Notes: generated from the letters alone by a model not told the origin. Counted from the first letter of the stretch, positions 47,414 through 59,971 are shown. The stretch: 64,000 bases of DNA from Lunularia cruciata (GCA_948567375.1 OX419759.1:63527493-63591492), one strand, 5' to 3'. A program made the numbers and translations.

Positions 47414-50400
47414 ATGATGGATTCGTTGTGGAATGGAGTGGTGCAATTCGGCAAGAACAGCTTCACTGAACCATGGACAGTGGCTAGGGAGGCATTAGCT
47501 GAGCCATTTAAACATGACAGGGTTTTATTGAATTGTTTGACTTTCCTATGTGCTTTTATGATTCTGAGTGTCGTGCGTGGGGAATACCCTGTCTTGATTC
47601 ATAATTATGATAGATTTACAATTGCGAAGGGAGAAGTGGCTAAAGCAGCGGAGAAGAAAAAGGCTCTAGACCGTCTCGCAGCGGCAACCGACGCTTGGAA
47701 GAATTCCTCCGGATGGCTGAGCGACGAGGGGAATGTTCTCGTTGATGTTCGTGATGCCGACCAGACAAAGCCGTTATTAACTAAGAGCAGCGAAAGAGGG
47801 CCAAAAAAGTTGAACATTACAATCTTCTTTACAGGGAATGTTCCTAAATTTGAAGTTGACAAATTGGTTAGATTGTTCAAGGCAATTTTCGCACCTTCTG
47901 CGGGGGAGGAAGATGTAGTTGTTAATTGCCTTGGAGGACGAAATGCTCTGCAGGCAGATGTAGAGTTCCGCGAATCTACGCTCTCGGACTTGGAACTCCT
48001 GCGAGAAGAGGCGTCTAAGATTGACGGAAACTGCGCGTTCCAGATCGATTGTTGGGGCATCCTGAAGGGAGATGGTAAGCTCTTGCGATTACATTCATCG
48101 ATGATTTGAAGAGTTTATAATCAGCCATAATCAAAAGTTTACTTCGTCAGTTCAGATTTTTCTTAACAGACGTGAAAGGTAATGGCTTGAGAGCAGAAGG
48201 TAAACGATCAGGAATTTCCATCCCTGAATCATTTCTTTGTCAAAACTGTGAAGATGTATAACTGTCAAGAACTTTTGAATCTTAACGTCGTCATCTCAAA
48301 CAGGCACGAAGCAGCTATTCCGTAAAGCGAAAATGCCGACAATCTTCCACGCAGAGTATGCGGCAGGTGTGGCAATTTACTTCGATTGGAGCAGGATGAA
48401 TATGAACTCTCATTAAAGTACAAGTTACAATGGCCAATTCTTTCTTCTCCTCCAGGTCTAGACAGGGTTCTCAGCGCTCCCACGTGGACTTGACGGAAGC
48501 CTTGGATACTTAGTAATACTTAACGCATGCACTTATAATCTTGGGAGTGGCTATGGAGAACAAGTCCATACAAATCCGAAGTTGACGTAGTCATTTATTC
48601 ATGATTATGCGGATTTGACTGGTTCATCGTGTGTGTGCATTCTGTTGATCTTAGGACTCCTTACGATTGCTGGCAAATTTCTGGAAGGAGCTGATATCAT
48701 AGCGGGCAATTCTCAACAGAGTATACAGCTAGAGGAGATTTATCGCAAGGTATAAGCCGACTGGAGTAATAGCAAGTCCAAGTGGAGAAGTAATACAACA
48801 GTCCTGCGAGCTGTGTTATTGCGATGCATATAATGTTGCAGCCAATATATCTGCATAAAATTTTGTTCTGGAACTTCTGATTCCCTCTTAATAACTGAAA
48901 GTCGAGTGATCTAAGATATTCCACCTTGTGTCTACTGCTCTGATGACAAGTATTGATGACCCCACAGGATTGCAAGTCACTTGCAGGCTCAAGCGGCTGC
49001 TTTGGCTGGCGACGCTATAGCCAAGTGGAAGTGGTAGAGATTGTTATGTTCCCAATTCGATTGTCGTCAGAGGAGTTGGAAAATCTTTCTGTTTACGCCA
49101 CCAAAAGTATGGAATTGGACGGAGAGTCATTCCCGATCCATAGCAGTATTACACCTGTAAAGGATGCTTTGTGGGATACAGGTCAGTCACACATCACTTT
49201 TAATTCAACAGTACATTTTTCCCGTCAAGCATTTCTTGAAATGTTATATCATGGCAGATTCCTTTTGAGTCAGGACAGCTATAACGCTACGATCTGAATT
49301 GGTAGCGCTTATAGTGAGCTACTTATTTGCTGGTGCCTATGATCGCTTTGTCATCTGTACCTAACGTTCTAATTTCTTGTTTTACATGTTGACCGCAGTG
49401 TTAAAAGTGTGGATCATAAGATGGGTCACTATGGCATACTGCGCGTGGGGAATAATCTGGTTCGTGCATTTTGTTACCAAGTGGATTTCGGAAGAAATGG
49501 GACAGATGTACGCTTTTTGGTTCCTCATAGCTCTTACTCAATGGATCCGCCACCTTCTGGAGTTCCTAAGGTATGAGGACCGTGATTGTGGAGACTTTTC
49601 AGTTCAGTTATGATGAGACTCTCTTCTTGCTCTAGGAGGTAGATGGTCTATCCTCGGTCATTTTGATTTCTAATATATCAGACATCCTAGCATTCAGTTT
49701 TCCTGTCTCACCAAAGTAAACATTCTTAATTGCACACAACAATACTCATCTCACTCTTTCTTAGAGTTTTCAGAGATAGTACACACCAGTTCACTCCCGT
49801 AACACTAATAGCTTCCAATACTGAGATAACATGTAACACTCATGAGATGATGTTAGGCAGCTTAAGATTTCACGAAATGCAAAAGAGAAGTGTTGTGAAT
49901 CACCCTTATAAAAAAACTAACTCAAACAAGTGAGAAAACACTCATCTATACATTTAAGTAAACCTTAAGAAGTTGCTTTGCTCAACCCTAATTAGGGTTA
50001 TGCCCCACTTTACCCTAAACAGATATTTAATCAAGCTTCTAGAGGAATCTAACAAAACCCTAAAACTAGAAAAGTTATTAAACTAGATATTAATTAAACT
50101 AACACTGCCACTTAATGAGAGTTCAGGACAATTTCATTTCTATTACACATTTTATGTGTTTATCTTTAGGTAGTGCTTTAGTAAACACATCTGCTGCCAT
50201 CTCCTGTGTAGAATAGTAAACTAATTTCACAACATTCTCCTTTTCCTTCTCTACAAATCTTCTTCTAATCTCAACATGCTTAGTCCTTGGGTGATGTACA
50301 GGATTTTTGCCTAGTGCTATACTTCCTATATTGTCACAGTACAATGTAGTAGGACTTTCCTGCTCAAACCCAGCTCCTTAAGAAGTCTCCTGTTCCAGAC

Positions 50401-53400
50401 GGCTTCTTGAGTAGCATTTGAGGCAGCCATAAATTCTGCCTCAGTAGTAGACAGTGTAACAGATGTTTGCTGTTTACTATGCCAGCTGATTGCTCCACCA
50501 CTAAGCATGATTACATATCCACTAGTTGATCTGCTGTTATCTATGTCATCTCCCCAACTAACATCTGTACTTGCTCCAAGAGTAGAAGCAATATGTTCCC
50601 TTGCTTTTTGTATTCCAAGAATGCATCTTGATTACTCTTTAAGTACCTGAATATTCCCTTTCTAACTGTCCAATGTACTTGTGCTGGGTTGCTAGTATAT
50701 CTAGCTAGTGTTCCCACTGCATAGCATATGTCTGGTCTTGTATAGACCATGATAAACATTAGAGAACCAAGAGCACTCTTTGATACAACATTTTGTCACA
50801 GTGATTCACCTCCCCACCTATGATTCTGACATGTTTCCACCCCAGATCAAGAGGTGTAGAGACAAGATTTGCCTCTACCATCTGATATTTAGCTAGTATG
50901 GATCTCACATACAGTGGTTGACTGATTCAGATCCATCCTGCTTCTCGGTCTCTGCTCACTTTGATTCCCAAAACGAGTTTTACAGGACCAAGGATAGTCA
51001 TCTCAAAAACAGAGCACAAAAAATCTATCACTCATTTGATAGATTCACTATTCCCCAAGAGTAATAGATCATCTACATATACAGCTATGTATACATCATC
51101 TCTAGTATACACACTCATGTCAGAATGTGTTCATTTGAAATCCTGCTCTCTCAAGTATGAGTCTAGTTTTTCATACCAGGCTCTATGAGCTTGCTTAAGA
51201 CCATATAAAACCTTCTTAAGCAAACATACTTTACCTTTGCCTTCAGTATAAACATCTGGAACATCCATGTAGATAGTCTCTCTCAAATCTCCATTGAGAA
51301 AAGTTGTTTTCACATCTAACTGCTCCACTTCCCAATCCCTCTCTGTTGCAACAGCTAGAAGCATGAGAATAGATCCATACCTGGCAACTGGTGCAGAAGT
51401 TTCTGAATAATCTATTGACACTTTCTGATTGAAGCCCTTTGCAACAAGTCTTGCCTTGTACTTCAGAATCTCATTCTCAGCTCCACATTTGACCCTGAAA
51501 ACTCATTTACAGCCAATTGTTTTCCTACCTGGTGGTAAATCAACTAGTACTCATGTACCATTTGTCTGAAGAGACTTCTTCTCTTCTGCTATAGCCAACT
51601 CACACTGACTTGAATCTGGTCTGCGCATAGCTTGCTGTAAAGTGTCTGGATTACAATCTTCATGACAGATGTAAGATTCATCTAACATCTCTTCTGATAG
51701 AAAGCCAAGTCTGTCAATAGGTTTTCTATCCCTCTGTTGATCTTCTTGGCTCTGCGCCCAGAAGTTTCATGTCATCTCTTGACATCTCTGAAATCTCACA
51801 CAAAGATTTGGCATCCGCAGTCTGCTTCTGAGGGTCTTCTTCTGCAGCATCACAATCAGAAACCACCGTCTGTTTAGGCCTTCTTTTGTACTCCTTTAGA
51901 CTCTCCTTTGGTGAACCATGAGCTTCAGGTAGAGATTACTCTTCTGATTATTGATCTGAAGAAGTGACTCGGCATCTTGGGAAGATAGATTGATCAGGCT
52001 GATCAAACTGATCAGCTTGCTTCTGCAACTCATCATTGTTCTCACTCCAAGTCCTCAATTCATCAAAGAGTACACCTCTACTTCTTATGATCTGTCCAGA
52101 CTTAGGATTGTACAGAAGATATCCTTTCAGTCCCTCTTCATATCCTACAAAAAGCATTCTTTTAGCCTTCTTTGTGAACTTGCTCCTTTGCTCCTTGGGA
52201 ATATGGACAAACGCAGGACATCCAAAAACTTTCAAAGCTGAAAGATTAGGTGTCTTACCACTCCAACATTCTTCAAGAGTTCTTCCTTGCAATGTTGTGG
52301 TACCACTGATATTTCTAAGAAAATTTGCAGTGCTGAGTGCAGCACCCCAAAACATTCTCTCCAGCTTGGCATGTTGGAGCATTGCCAATGCTTTGTCCAC
52401 TAGTGTTCAATTTGACCTTTCTGCAACTCCATTTTGTGCAGGACTGTCTCTAGCAGTACAGTCAAGGAGAATTCCTTTTTCGGACAGAAAAGAGAGGAAT
52501 TCCTCATTCCTGTACTCTTTGCCTCCATCTGTTCTCAATTGCTTGGTTTTCCTCACAGTCTGCAACTCAGCCATGGCTACAAACTTCTGGAATTTTGCAG
52601 CACTTCATCCTTGTTTTTCATGAGATAGATAAAGCTCTTTCTACTGCAATCATCCACAAAGGAAATATAGTAGGCTGCTCCACTCAATGACTTCTCAGTC
52701 ATGTATCCCCATACATCAGAATGTATGATATATAGAAAGCCAGAAGCTCTAGATGAAGATCTCTTGGGGATAGGAGCCTTGTGTGCCTTACCTTCTGCAC
52801 ACCCAATGCAGAACTCAAGTTTTCCTTTGGGATCTAGTTTCAACCCCTCTGCTACCTTCTCTATAGCATAAAGGTTTTGCATATAGAAGTGCTCTAATCT
52901 CAAATGCCAGAGATGGATATCATTTTTGTTTTCTGCCACCGATGCCCAATCAGAACAATCAGCTTCGATCAACTTGAACAGCTTCCCTTTGGCAGTACCA
53001 TACCCAAGGACCAGCTCTCCTTTCTTCAAAGTGCATTGATTTCTATTGCTCTCAAGTAGAACATCCACTCCATGCTCCATGAGGTGATGTATTGATATCA
53101 GGTTCTTGGTGTAACGGGGAACATAGAGCACATCTTCCAAATAGCTCTTACAAGAACTTGTATGAGTTCTTCCCATGAAGGCAATAGGAACTTTGCCAGT
53201 TCCTAACATTGGGTTCGCAATCCCAGGTCCAGGTCATCATTGACTATCTCATGGCACTCCTCTAAGTTGTAAGATGGACTCCCAGACTTTTGTCCATTTA
53301 TTGGTTGAGGTCTCTTGCTTGCCTTCTTCAACTCTCCTTTCTCCTTTCTTGAGACATAAAGGTGCAATATAACTTTTCTCATGACAGAAATAACAGATCA

Positions 53401-55113
53401 TGTCATCAACACTATTAATTCCTTTCCCAAATTTACTCACTCTTCTTGATAGAGAAAAAGCACTGAACAGAGCAACATCTCCTAGCTTATTTAACTTCAG
53501 CTCTTTATCCTCGGTGTCTTTGCTAAATACCAATAATTTGTGTAACACATAATCCCATGTGACAATTTCCAACAGGTAAAAATTTCAGAGCTACTAGGAT
53601 AGAGTCATAGCTTGAAGGAAGACTCTTTAAGAAATGATTGATCTCATACTTCTTTGTAAGCACAACCCCATCACCCTTGATACTCTTGAAGAGTTTTTGC
53701 AATTTTGATAAATGATTGGTGAAATCATCACCATCTTGCAATCTCAAGTCCCATAGTGCAGATCAAATTTGGTTTGAACTCTCCAACTTCTCAACAGTAT
53801 AATAACTCTTGAGTTTTTCCAAAATCTCCCAACTCCAAGCATAAGTGTCTACTAGGTCTCTAGTTGGTTCTTACATAGCCTTTAGCATAAACCTCCTAGT
53901 AGTAGAGTGTTTGGCTCTCTTTTCCTTGTTGGTCTCTAGTTCATTTACATCATGAGATTCTAATGCAAACTCTAAACAATCATAATTGTCTGAAATAGAT
54001 TTCATACCCAAAGCCCAAGCTTTGTAGTTAGTTTTTCTCAATTTCTCTATCTTTCCAAGTTCTTTTATCAACCCCAATGGTGATTGTGGGCCCATAACCC
54101 AATGAGAATGTTTCTTCTTACTCTTTAAAGTAGATGGTCGGTTTTCAATTATTTTGACTTTTAATGTATTAACCATCCTAATAATTAGTTTTTATAATCT
54201 CACCAAAGTAACACTCTTGATTGTACATAGCAATATTCAACCCACTCTCTTATAGAGTTTTTAGATATAATACACATCCTTTCATTCAAGTAACATTAAT
54301 CATCTCCAATATTGAGATAGCACATACCACTCTTGGGATGATAGTAAGCAATTTAGAATTTCATGAAATACTAAGGAGAAATGTTGAAAATTATTTTTGT
54401 AAAAGAACTAACTCAACAAGTATTAAAGTCACATATACTAAAATCATTTTTATATATATTTAAGGAAAGTTAAAAAATTATTTTACTCAACTCTAATTAG
54501 GGCAGAATTTCATTTCACTCTAAATATATATTTAATTGAACTTCTAGAAGAATCTAACAAAATATTAAAATTCGAAAAATCATTAACTAATAATTAATTA
54601 AATTTAAAAGTTATAACAACAATACTTGCAATTAGATATTTAATTGACCTTCTAAACAATTTTAACAAAGCACTAAAATTCCAAATGTCATTAGATTAAA
54701 AATCCACTAAAATTAACGAATTATAACAACAATCTTACAAGTTCGATGATTATTCTAAAAAAGTTTAACAAAGCACTAAAATTCCAAGTGTCATTAGACT
54801 AAAAATTAACTAAACTAACGAGTTATAATAACAATCTTTACAAATCGATGGTTATTAAAACGGGTATTAATAGATTTTCACATAAATGTGAGAAATGTGA
54901 GGTGCGATTATCTGGTAATAAATGTGGAGTGTGATTACCTGGTAATTGAAAGATAAAGTTGTTTCCGAATCATTTGCATGATGTAGCGTGGACAAAGCTC
55001 TCAAGACCCACGCCCAGGATGTCGTGAGAGCATTCCGGACGCTGTACTTTGGGATTCTGGATGTGATCAACAGAGAGGCTCATCTTCCAGTTTCTAGATC
55101 GACTTCCAGCTAA
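47414..55113 (+). CDS. Unrecognised multi-exon membrane-protein gene, copy B (one apparent stop)
   Basis: E1 (47414-48074) starts MMDSLWNG and is open for 220 codons up to a good donor (G|GTAAGC). It has a hydrophobic segment at residues of about 43-60, a Lys/Ala-rich helix and a compact domain with NITIFFTGNVP and DVVVNCLGG. E2 begins at 48304 in the matching phase (TKQLFRKAKMPTIFHAEYAA). The blocks between 48395 and 49030 are harder to join. E6 (about 49028-49301) reads through FPIHSSITPVKDALWDTGQ. E7 (49399-49570) encodes two hydrophobic helices. E8 (54987-55113) ends SRSTSS with TAA. Copy B has TGA at 49295 where copy A has TGG, a TAG in the E4 frame at 48700, and a damaged E5 donor. The long last intron holds a copia element. 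No family is recognised, so coding capacity is uncertain. Confidence 0.5.
49611..50104 (-). repeat. 3' LTR of the minus-strand copia
   Basis: 494 bp. It is next to a purine tract on the minus strand (complement of about 50105-50121). Confidence 0.85.
50123..51430 (-). pseudogene. Reverse transcriptase and RNase H of the minus-strand copia
   Basis: RT blocks on the minus strand include SILMLLAVATERDWEVEQLD near 51310-51370, KTTFLNGDLRETIYM and KVLYGLKQAHRAWYEKLD near 51160-51220, and a YVDDLLLL catalytic site near 51064-51087. RNase H follows with LSGGAISWHSKQQTSVTLST, TEAEFMAAS near 50420-50450, and YCDNIGSIALGKNPVHHPR near 50285-50340. Several stops and frameshifts separate the pieces. Confidence 0.8.
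51948..54176 (-). pseudogene. Gag, protease and integrase of the minus-strand copia
   Basis: Gag begins near 54093 on the minus strand with GPQSPLGLIKEL and an LRKTNYKAWALGMKS block. A knuckle near 53400 and a LTKKYEINHFLKSLPSSYD block near 53620-53670 follow. The pre-integrase segment has WHLRLEHFYMQN near 52870-52900 and a CIGCAEGKAHKAP zinc motif. The core has FLYIIHSDVWG near 52700-52735. The C-terminal part (52400-51948) begins ALAMLQHAKLERMFW and has VFGCPAFVHIPKEQRSKFTKKAKRML. Confidence 0.8.
54100..54820 (-). repeat. 5' LTR of the minus-strand copia, enlarged by internal tandem repeats
   Basis: This is homologous to 49611-50104 over most of its length. Between about 54605 and 54820 it holds two diverged tandem copies of a unit of roughly 115 bp (TTTAACAAAGCACTAAAATT type), which explains its extra length. 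Confidence 0.75.
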
Positions 55114-56663
55114 ACAACTCTAGTGCACAACAATATCAACATCAAGATGTGCTCCGTGTAAGCTTCTGACTTGTACTCATAATTTTATGTACTTCAGTAT
55201 TCTCCAGTATTCAGTATGAAATGATGTATTTTCTAGACCTCACTATCATAAATGCGGTAGAGATTCATGAGCAAAGGACCTATGCGAACGATTTTCTATG
55301 GAATAGCGTGAACAACTACAGTACAATCAGATATCTTCAATGATATTCTAGTATCATGCGAAGATTAGATTGATTGAGATGCGGATTACAAGTCATTTTG
55401 TACTTCCAGAGATTTGTTGACAAGGTTTGACTAATTCATAACAAGTTGGATTTCAGCCCTCTCGTCGACTTCGATAGGATTAATTTCGCAGTCAGCTCAG
55501 GCTGCCAAAGGGAGAATGGGTGATTATATCTTCTGGCACGCGCTAAGTTTCTAACGTGTACTGCGACCCTAATATGGCCTAAAGTGGAAACTCTGGTACC
55601 TGCCTGAGGACTTCTAGCTAGCAGATTAGTGTACATGGAAACAGAGAGGCGGAAACGAAGTAATTCAGCTCAAGCTAAAAGTTGGACACATTCCACCTTT
55701 GGAGTGACCTCATTCTACAAGACTTGTTATGTACATATCCTCCAACAACACTCCTTGTAGATCTTGTATAGGGTTGTCCACGAGTCACACTCATATTTTT
55801 AAAAATTACGGTAGAACTTCTGCGGTAGAACTTCATCCACTAGGAAAATAGTAAATTGGGTTCCTTTAGAGGTATCACGGCGATGCAAAACATCCTTCAA
55901 GAGCTTATGATTCTTCGTCCATGGATGCAGTACAGTTGAATTTGAGCTAGAGTGAAATCAAAGTTATTCACAACGAATTAAAGCACTTTTTACAGGGCAG
56001 AATATCGTTCAGTGGACTGCGAACGCACTTTGAGTTCGTGCATACCATGCGTGCATACATCAAGAATAGCTGGAATCTGAGGGGGACCCGAGGAAACGTA
56101 AAAGGTGGGAATTTTGAAGATCCCAAGAATGGAAGGCTGTAGTAGAAAGGAAATGAATACAGACGAAAGACGATTGCAATGAGGACTGGAGGAAAGTGAG
56201 TGCGATCACAGTACTTGTTTGTTCCGCATAGGCGGATCCTTCAATCCCATCTAATTAGTTGTGTCCGAAATCACATGTCCCTTGGAGGAAGGAGGAACTT
56301 TGTGCTCTACTTTTGGTGAGAAAGAGCTCCAGGGGCCCTCGAATCCCGACTGTAGTGAGGACGGATTTCCTGCACAACACCGCTCTAGAGAAGGAGTTCT
56401 GCTTTGAGAACTATTCTGGATCTTACAGGAACATAGTTAAAAAAAATTTGAACGTCTGAAGTATAATAGCTTTTCGTGCCAGAAGACTAGATATTTACAT
56501 TCCCAGTCCGCTGGCATAAACCTTCCATCCAATGATTGGTATCTCTCCCTTCAGCAAGCACGGGGAGGCTCTGACGAACAGTCAAAGAGGTGTTTACAGA
56601 AATGCACTACATGCAATTCACTAGTTCGTTCACCATAGCTATGCACAAGCGCAACAGAGCTTC
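55114..56663. other. Spacer between convergent genes, unit B
   Basis: Collinear with 30737-32298. No coding block is supported. Confidence 0.6.
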
Positions 56664-59600
56664 TTACATTGCTCCTTGTGAGGTTGTCTCAAGAAGGTCC
56701 GGCGCGAACTTCTTGGTCACACGCTCTAAAATCTCCTCAAATGGTCCAGAGCACTGTTCACCCTGAGCTTTTCTCATTTCGCCCCATCGGATCAAGCACA
56801 CAGTTTCATTTCTGCAAAGTAAAGGCCCACAGGTTCGCATTAGTTTTGGCGATGATGCATTTTTCTTTCACTACTGGAGATCTGTCATGCCTGACGTTGC
56901 GTGCCATCTACTACATTACCTATTATCCACAAGAGTATCCCAGTCCACCGCTTCTTCTGAAGCTGCACCGGACTCCATCAATCTGGCACGTGACGTTCGG
57001 TAACGTTAAGCAACAGTCAAGATCCTTACTTTCTTATGAAGCTTAATGTCAGTATAACTAGCGAGACCATTGAAAGATAGAGAAGTCAAAACGATACAGA
57101 GTTTCAGAACAGACTAAGGATTCTATGGATAAGCAATGTTGAAAGATACATAATTGAGCACCATTTCCTCTGAATTACAAGCAAGAGGGAAGAAACAGAC
57201 CTCAATAACATGCTGCGATCGTCTGTAGGTGCCCATTGACCCTGTACAACCAGAGATGAAGCCAACTTCCGATACCTACAAATGAGTCTATTAACTGAGA
57301 AGTGTTGAAGGTTCAGGATCGAAACGCATATTCAGTGATGTTAATGGCAACTACAGTCAAAGCACCTGTGCAAAAGTGGAAGTTGATTAAACTGGCAGTA
57401 CATATGGCATATGCAAGATTCGCATTCTAGAAGATTTCCAACCTTCAAGCAAGTTAATCGATATGATACACAAGAAAAGTATCCAAGTACATACCACATT
57501 GTTTGACATTGAGCTTTAGGGCGCCTGATGTCCTCCGCAATTACTCTCCAATCGATCTGGTCTTCTTTCTGGGACACACAGGAAAAGACCAAGACATGCA
57601 GTCGCTTCACATGTTAATTTGAGGTGCTATAGTTCTTTTTCGGCACCATCTATGGCTGAAAATTAAAGGACTAAAGTGACAAGATGAAATTCACGAGGTT
57701 ACTCACATAACGAGGATCGCCCCTAGAATTATCGGGGACTACTAGTCTCAAGTGTCTTTGTACAGCGACGGAGAGATTATCATAATCTTCTTGCGACCAC
57801 TTTCCTGAGAGAAAAGCAGCCTTCCTGTCATTGAACCTTCAAGGTAAATCATATCATTCTCGAATGCCCATCACCGGAGACGTAAAGACGTCTCTGTCAG
57901 CATCATCGGCATCGTGACATTTAACTACTGTGGTCTGAGACAGGGCTTACCCTCCTTTTGAAAAGCGTTTGATATCAATCGTTCCCAAGTAGTCACGCAT
58001 GATCTTTCAGAACGCCCTATTTTCGCTGATATGGTTTTCCAGTCAGTGTCGTGTTGCAGCAGCTTATACCTGCCATTGAATACGGAAGTTCTTTTAATTA
58101 GACACTTGGTCTCCGACATTCACCAGTCGCCTCTAGCCCGCCACAAGCTTGCACGATCTCAGGAACTTCTTTGTGCAAACAGTTCATGTTTAGCCACACA
58201 GAAATAGTAGTGCTCAGAAGCAGAAATACCTACACAGCACAGCAGTGACGGAGAATGATCTTCTAAACTGTTGTTGGACGGTAACATCACAACAAAACTG
58301 TTAAGAGCTGGAGAAAAAGGAGGGCATTTACTTGGCGAGAACTTGGCATTCCTCTTCAGACCATCGTCCTTGTTTGGTATCGAGGAACATAGAATGAGCT
58401 TTCAGAAATATGTGTTTTACTGAACGTCGGGGTAGACTCTCCGCTACAAAATATGAATTTAACAAGCAGGTCAAGAAGATGACTGAAAACATATTAATTT
58501 CAGCAGATTCTTCATCCTAGTTGTGGACAGGGATGTTTCCAGGTCTCGTGCATGCACTCACCAATGCAAGCCCAGGCATCTTGGACCTGAAGGTCCCTTA
58601 CTGTATGAAATAACAATTCCAGTCCAGACTTCTCCTCCCAATCTTGCATCTGGGGTAAAGTTGATGAATAATATGTTAGAATACTGAGGAGACATGATTG
58701 AAACAGATAATGGAGTCTTGCGACTGCAATGAAACTATTACCACAATGCACGTCCCGGATTTTGGTCGGCATGCTTTGAAGATGCAATTTCTCTAACTGT
58801 ACACCATATCACCAGAGGATATACGATCAGAAACCTAGAGTTATAGGATCTGTGAAGACTCTTATGATGTAAGAATTTTGCAACTTCAATTACCTGCCTT
58901 GATGTAGTCAAGCACTGAAGTTCTAAGCGTCTCCATTTCTTTTCGGGTGAACTTTCCATGCTGTAGATCCAACCTTCGGCAGTCTTTCTTCCAGATCCGA
59001 TTCGAGGAGTCCGTCTGAAGGTCTTGAAGTCCGTCGTCATTCCACTCACTAGTTGAGTTTTCTTCCTTCTGATGATATGAACCGCGAGAACCATTTCTAC
59101 CAGTCGTCCTGCTTACTGGAACGGGTTTGTGACAGTTTTGCTGTTCTGTGGTCTTATTCTTCAGATTGAAATCGTTTATGTTTGATTTCCTCGACCGTTT
59201 CTTCTTGCCTTCACGAGAAGTTAGCAAAATTGTGGTGAAGTTTTTCAGTTCCAAGCCAAATTTCGCTTCTGGAGCAATCTGGCGCTTCCCCGGGATGTTG
59301 CCTGCATCACAAACTTGGCTGCTTCTTCTAGTCCTATTGGTGGTCGATTGACGTCGACGGGTTTCGAGTGCCGACCCATGGGATTCCGCAGGTTCATTTT
59401 GTTGAACTTCTACTCTCACATTGTGCCATGAAATTTTCTTGCGTTTCTCTGTTTTATCTGACACTGGAGATACGGCTGTACAGAGGCCACCACTATGGTT
59501 AAGGTTGACAGGATAGATGACAGCGGAAAGCTTGACTGGTTTGTGATGCAACATCGACCTTCACAGTCTGCCTGGGAGTCTGTACCTCCTAACAGCGAAG

Positions 59601-59971
59601 ACTTTGAATTTATCAGTCTATCAATGTTTTCATGCAAGCATGGTTCTCCCGTTACTGCCGGAAACCATCATCCTACCGTTATCCAATTGGTTCGTTTGAA
59701 CACGCAAGATGCAGGCAGCATACAAATCGTTCTGCAATGTACATAACATTTTCTCAACGCAAACAAGTAACGGCAAGCCGACTCGAGTTTTCTTACCAAA
59801 TTGTTTCTCATTAGCTGCCTTCATTTTCAGATCCTTCCCTGCTATACTGGCTTTCCATTCGAGCACATTCGGCCCAAGCGGGTCCTCGGCCCTCGTACGT
59901 CTCCTTTTGACATCTACTCTCGTTTCGGCCATCTCCATTTCCATCTTGATTTTCTTCTTCTTCTCGGCCAT
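56664..59971 (-). CDS. MYB/SANT-domain protein of the plant REB1/TTF1-like (DMTF1-like) type
   Basis: Ten exons by eye: 59971-59798, 59475-58894, 58642-58562, 58443-58332, 58069-57951, 57824-57707, 57568-57495, 57275-57201, 56982-56920, 56811-56664; about 515 codons. The N terminus is Lys/Arg-rich (MAEKKKKIKME, then basic stretches), as in nuclear proteins. From HGKFTRKEMETLR in exon 2 the order follows plant REB1-like MYB proteins: an N-terminal repeat (LLFHTVRDLQVQDAWACIG), KAHSMFLDTKQGRWSEEE, a SANT repeat (DTDWKTISAKIGRSERSCVTTW), GKWSQEDYDNL, a second SANT repeat (IDWRVIAEDIRRPKAQCQTMW), LVVQGQWAPTDD and a C-terminal VDWDTLVDNR ... ETVCLIRW. Relatives bind DNA and act in rRNA gene transcription or termination. 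All exon phases match except exon 5 to 6, which is off by one. An ATG at 60073 is an alternative in-frame start. Confidence 0.82.

Larger units (their letters stand above)
49611..54820 (-). mobile_element. Minus-strand Ty1/copia element in the last intron of copy B
   Basis: AGTTA at 49606-49610 and 54821-54825 flank the element, and unit A has the empty site near 30481. The 3' LTR is 49611-50104 and the 5' LTR 54100-54820. The LTRs are clearly related but diverged, and the 5' LTR is longer because of internal tandem copies. On the minus strand gag starts near 54093, the zinc knuckle CYFCHEKS lies near 53385-53410, integrase covers about 52900-51950, RT has YVDD near 51075-51086, and RNase H covers 50508-50123. 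Stops and indels break the frame. It is clearly older than the plus-strand copia. Confidence 0.9.

Noticed and set aside
48590-48750. A membrane helix frame (SSCVCILLILGLLTIAGKF)
   Set aside because: Differences between the copies are mostly amino-acid changing in this frame. The alternative frame (FWKELIS ...) joins exon 5 in phase, so I prefer that one.
48953-49297. A 114-codon plus-strand protein starting at 48953
   Set aside because: The first part overlaps the intron and exon 5 in the wrong frame; only the part from about 49028 is shared coding sequence of exon 6.
58886-59554. A single-exon protein from the ATG at 59554
   Set aside because: The stretch before about 59475 fits intron 1 with a good acceptor; only 59475-58894 is exon 2.
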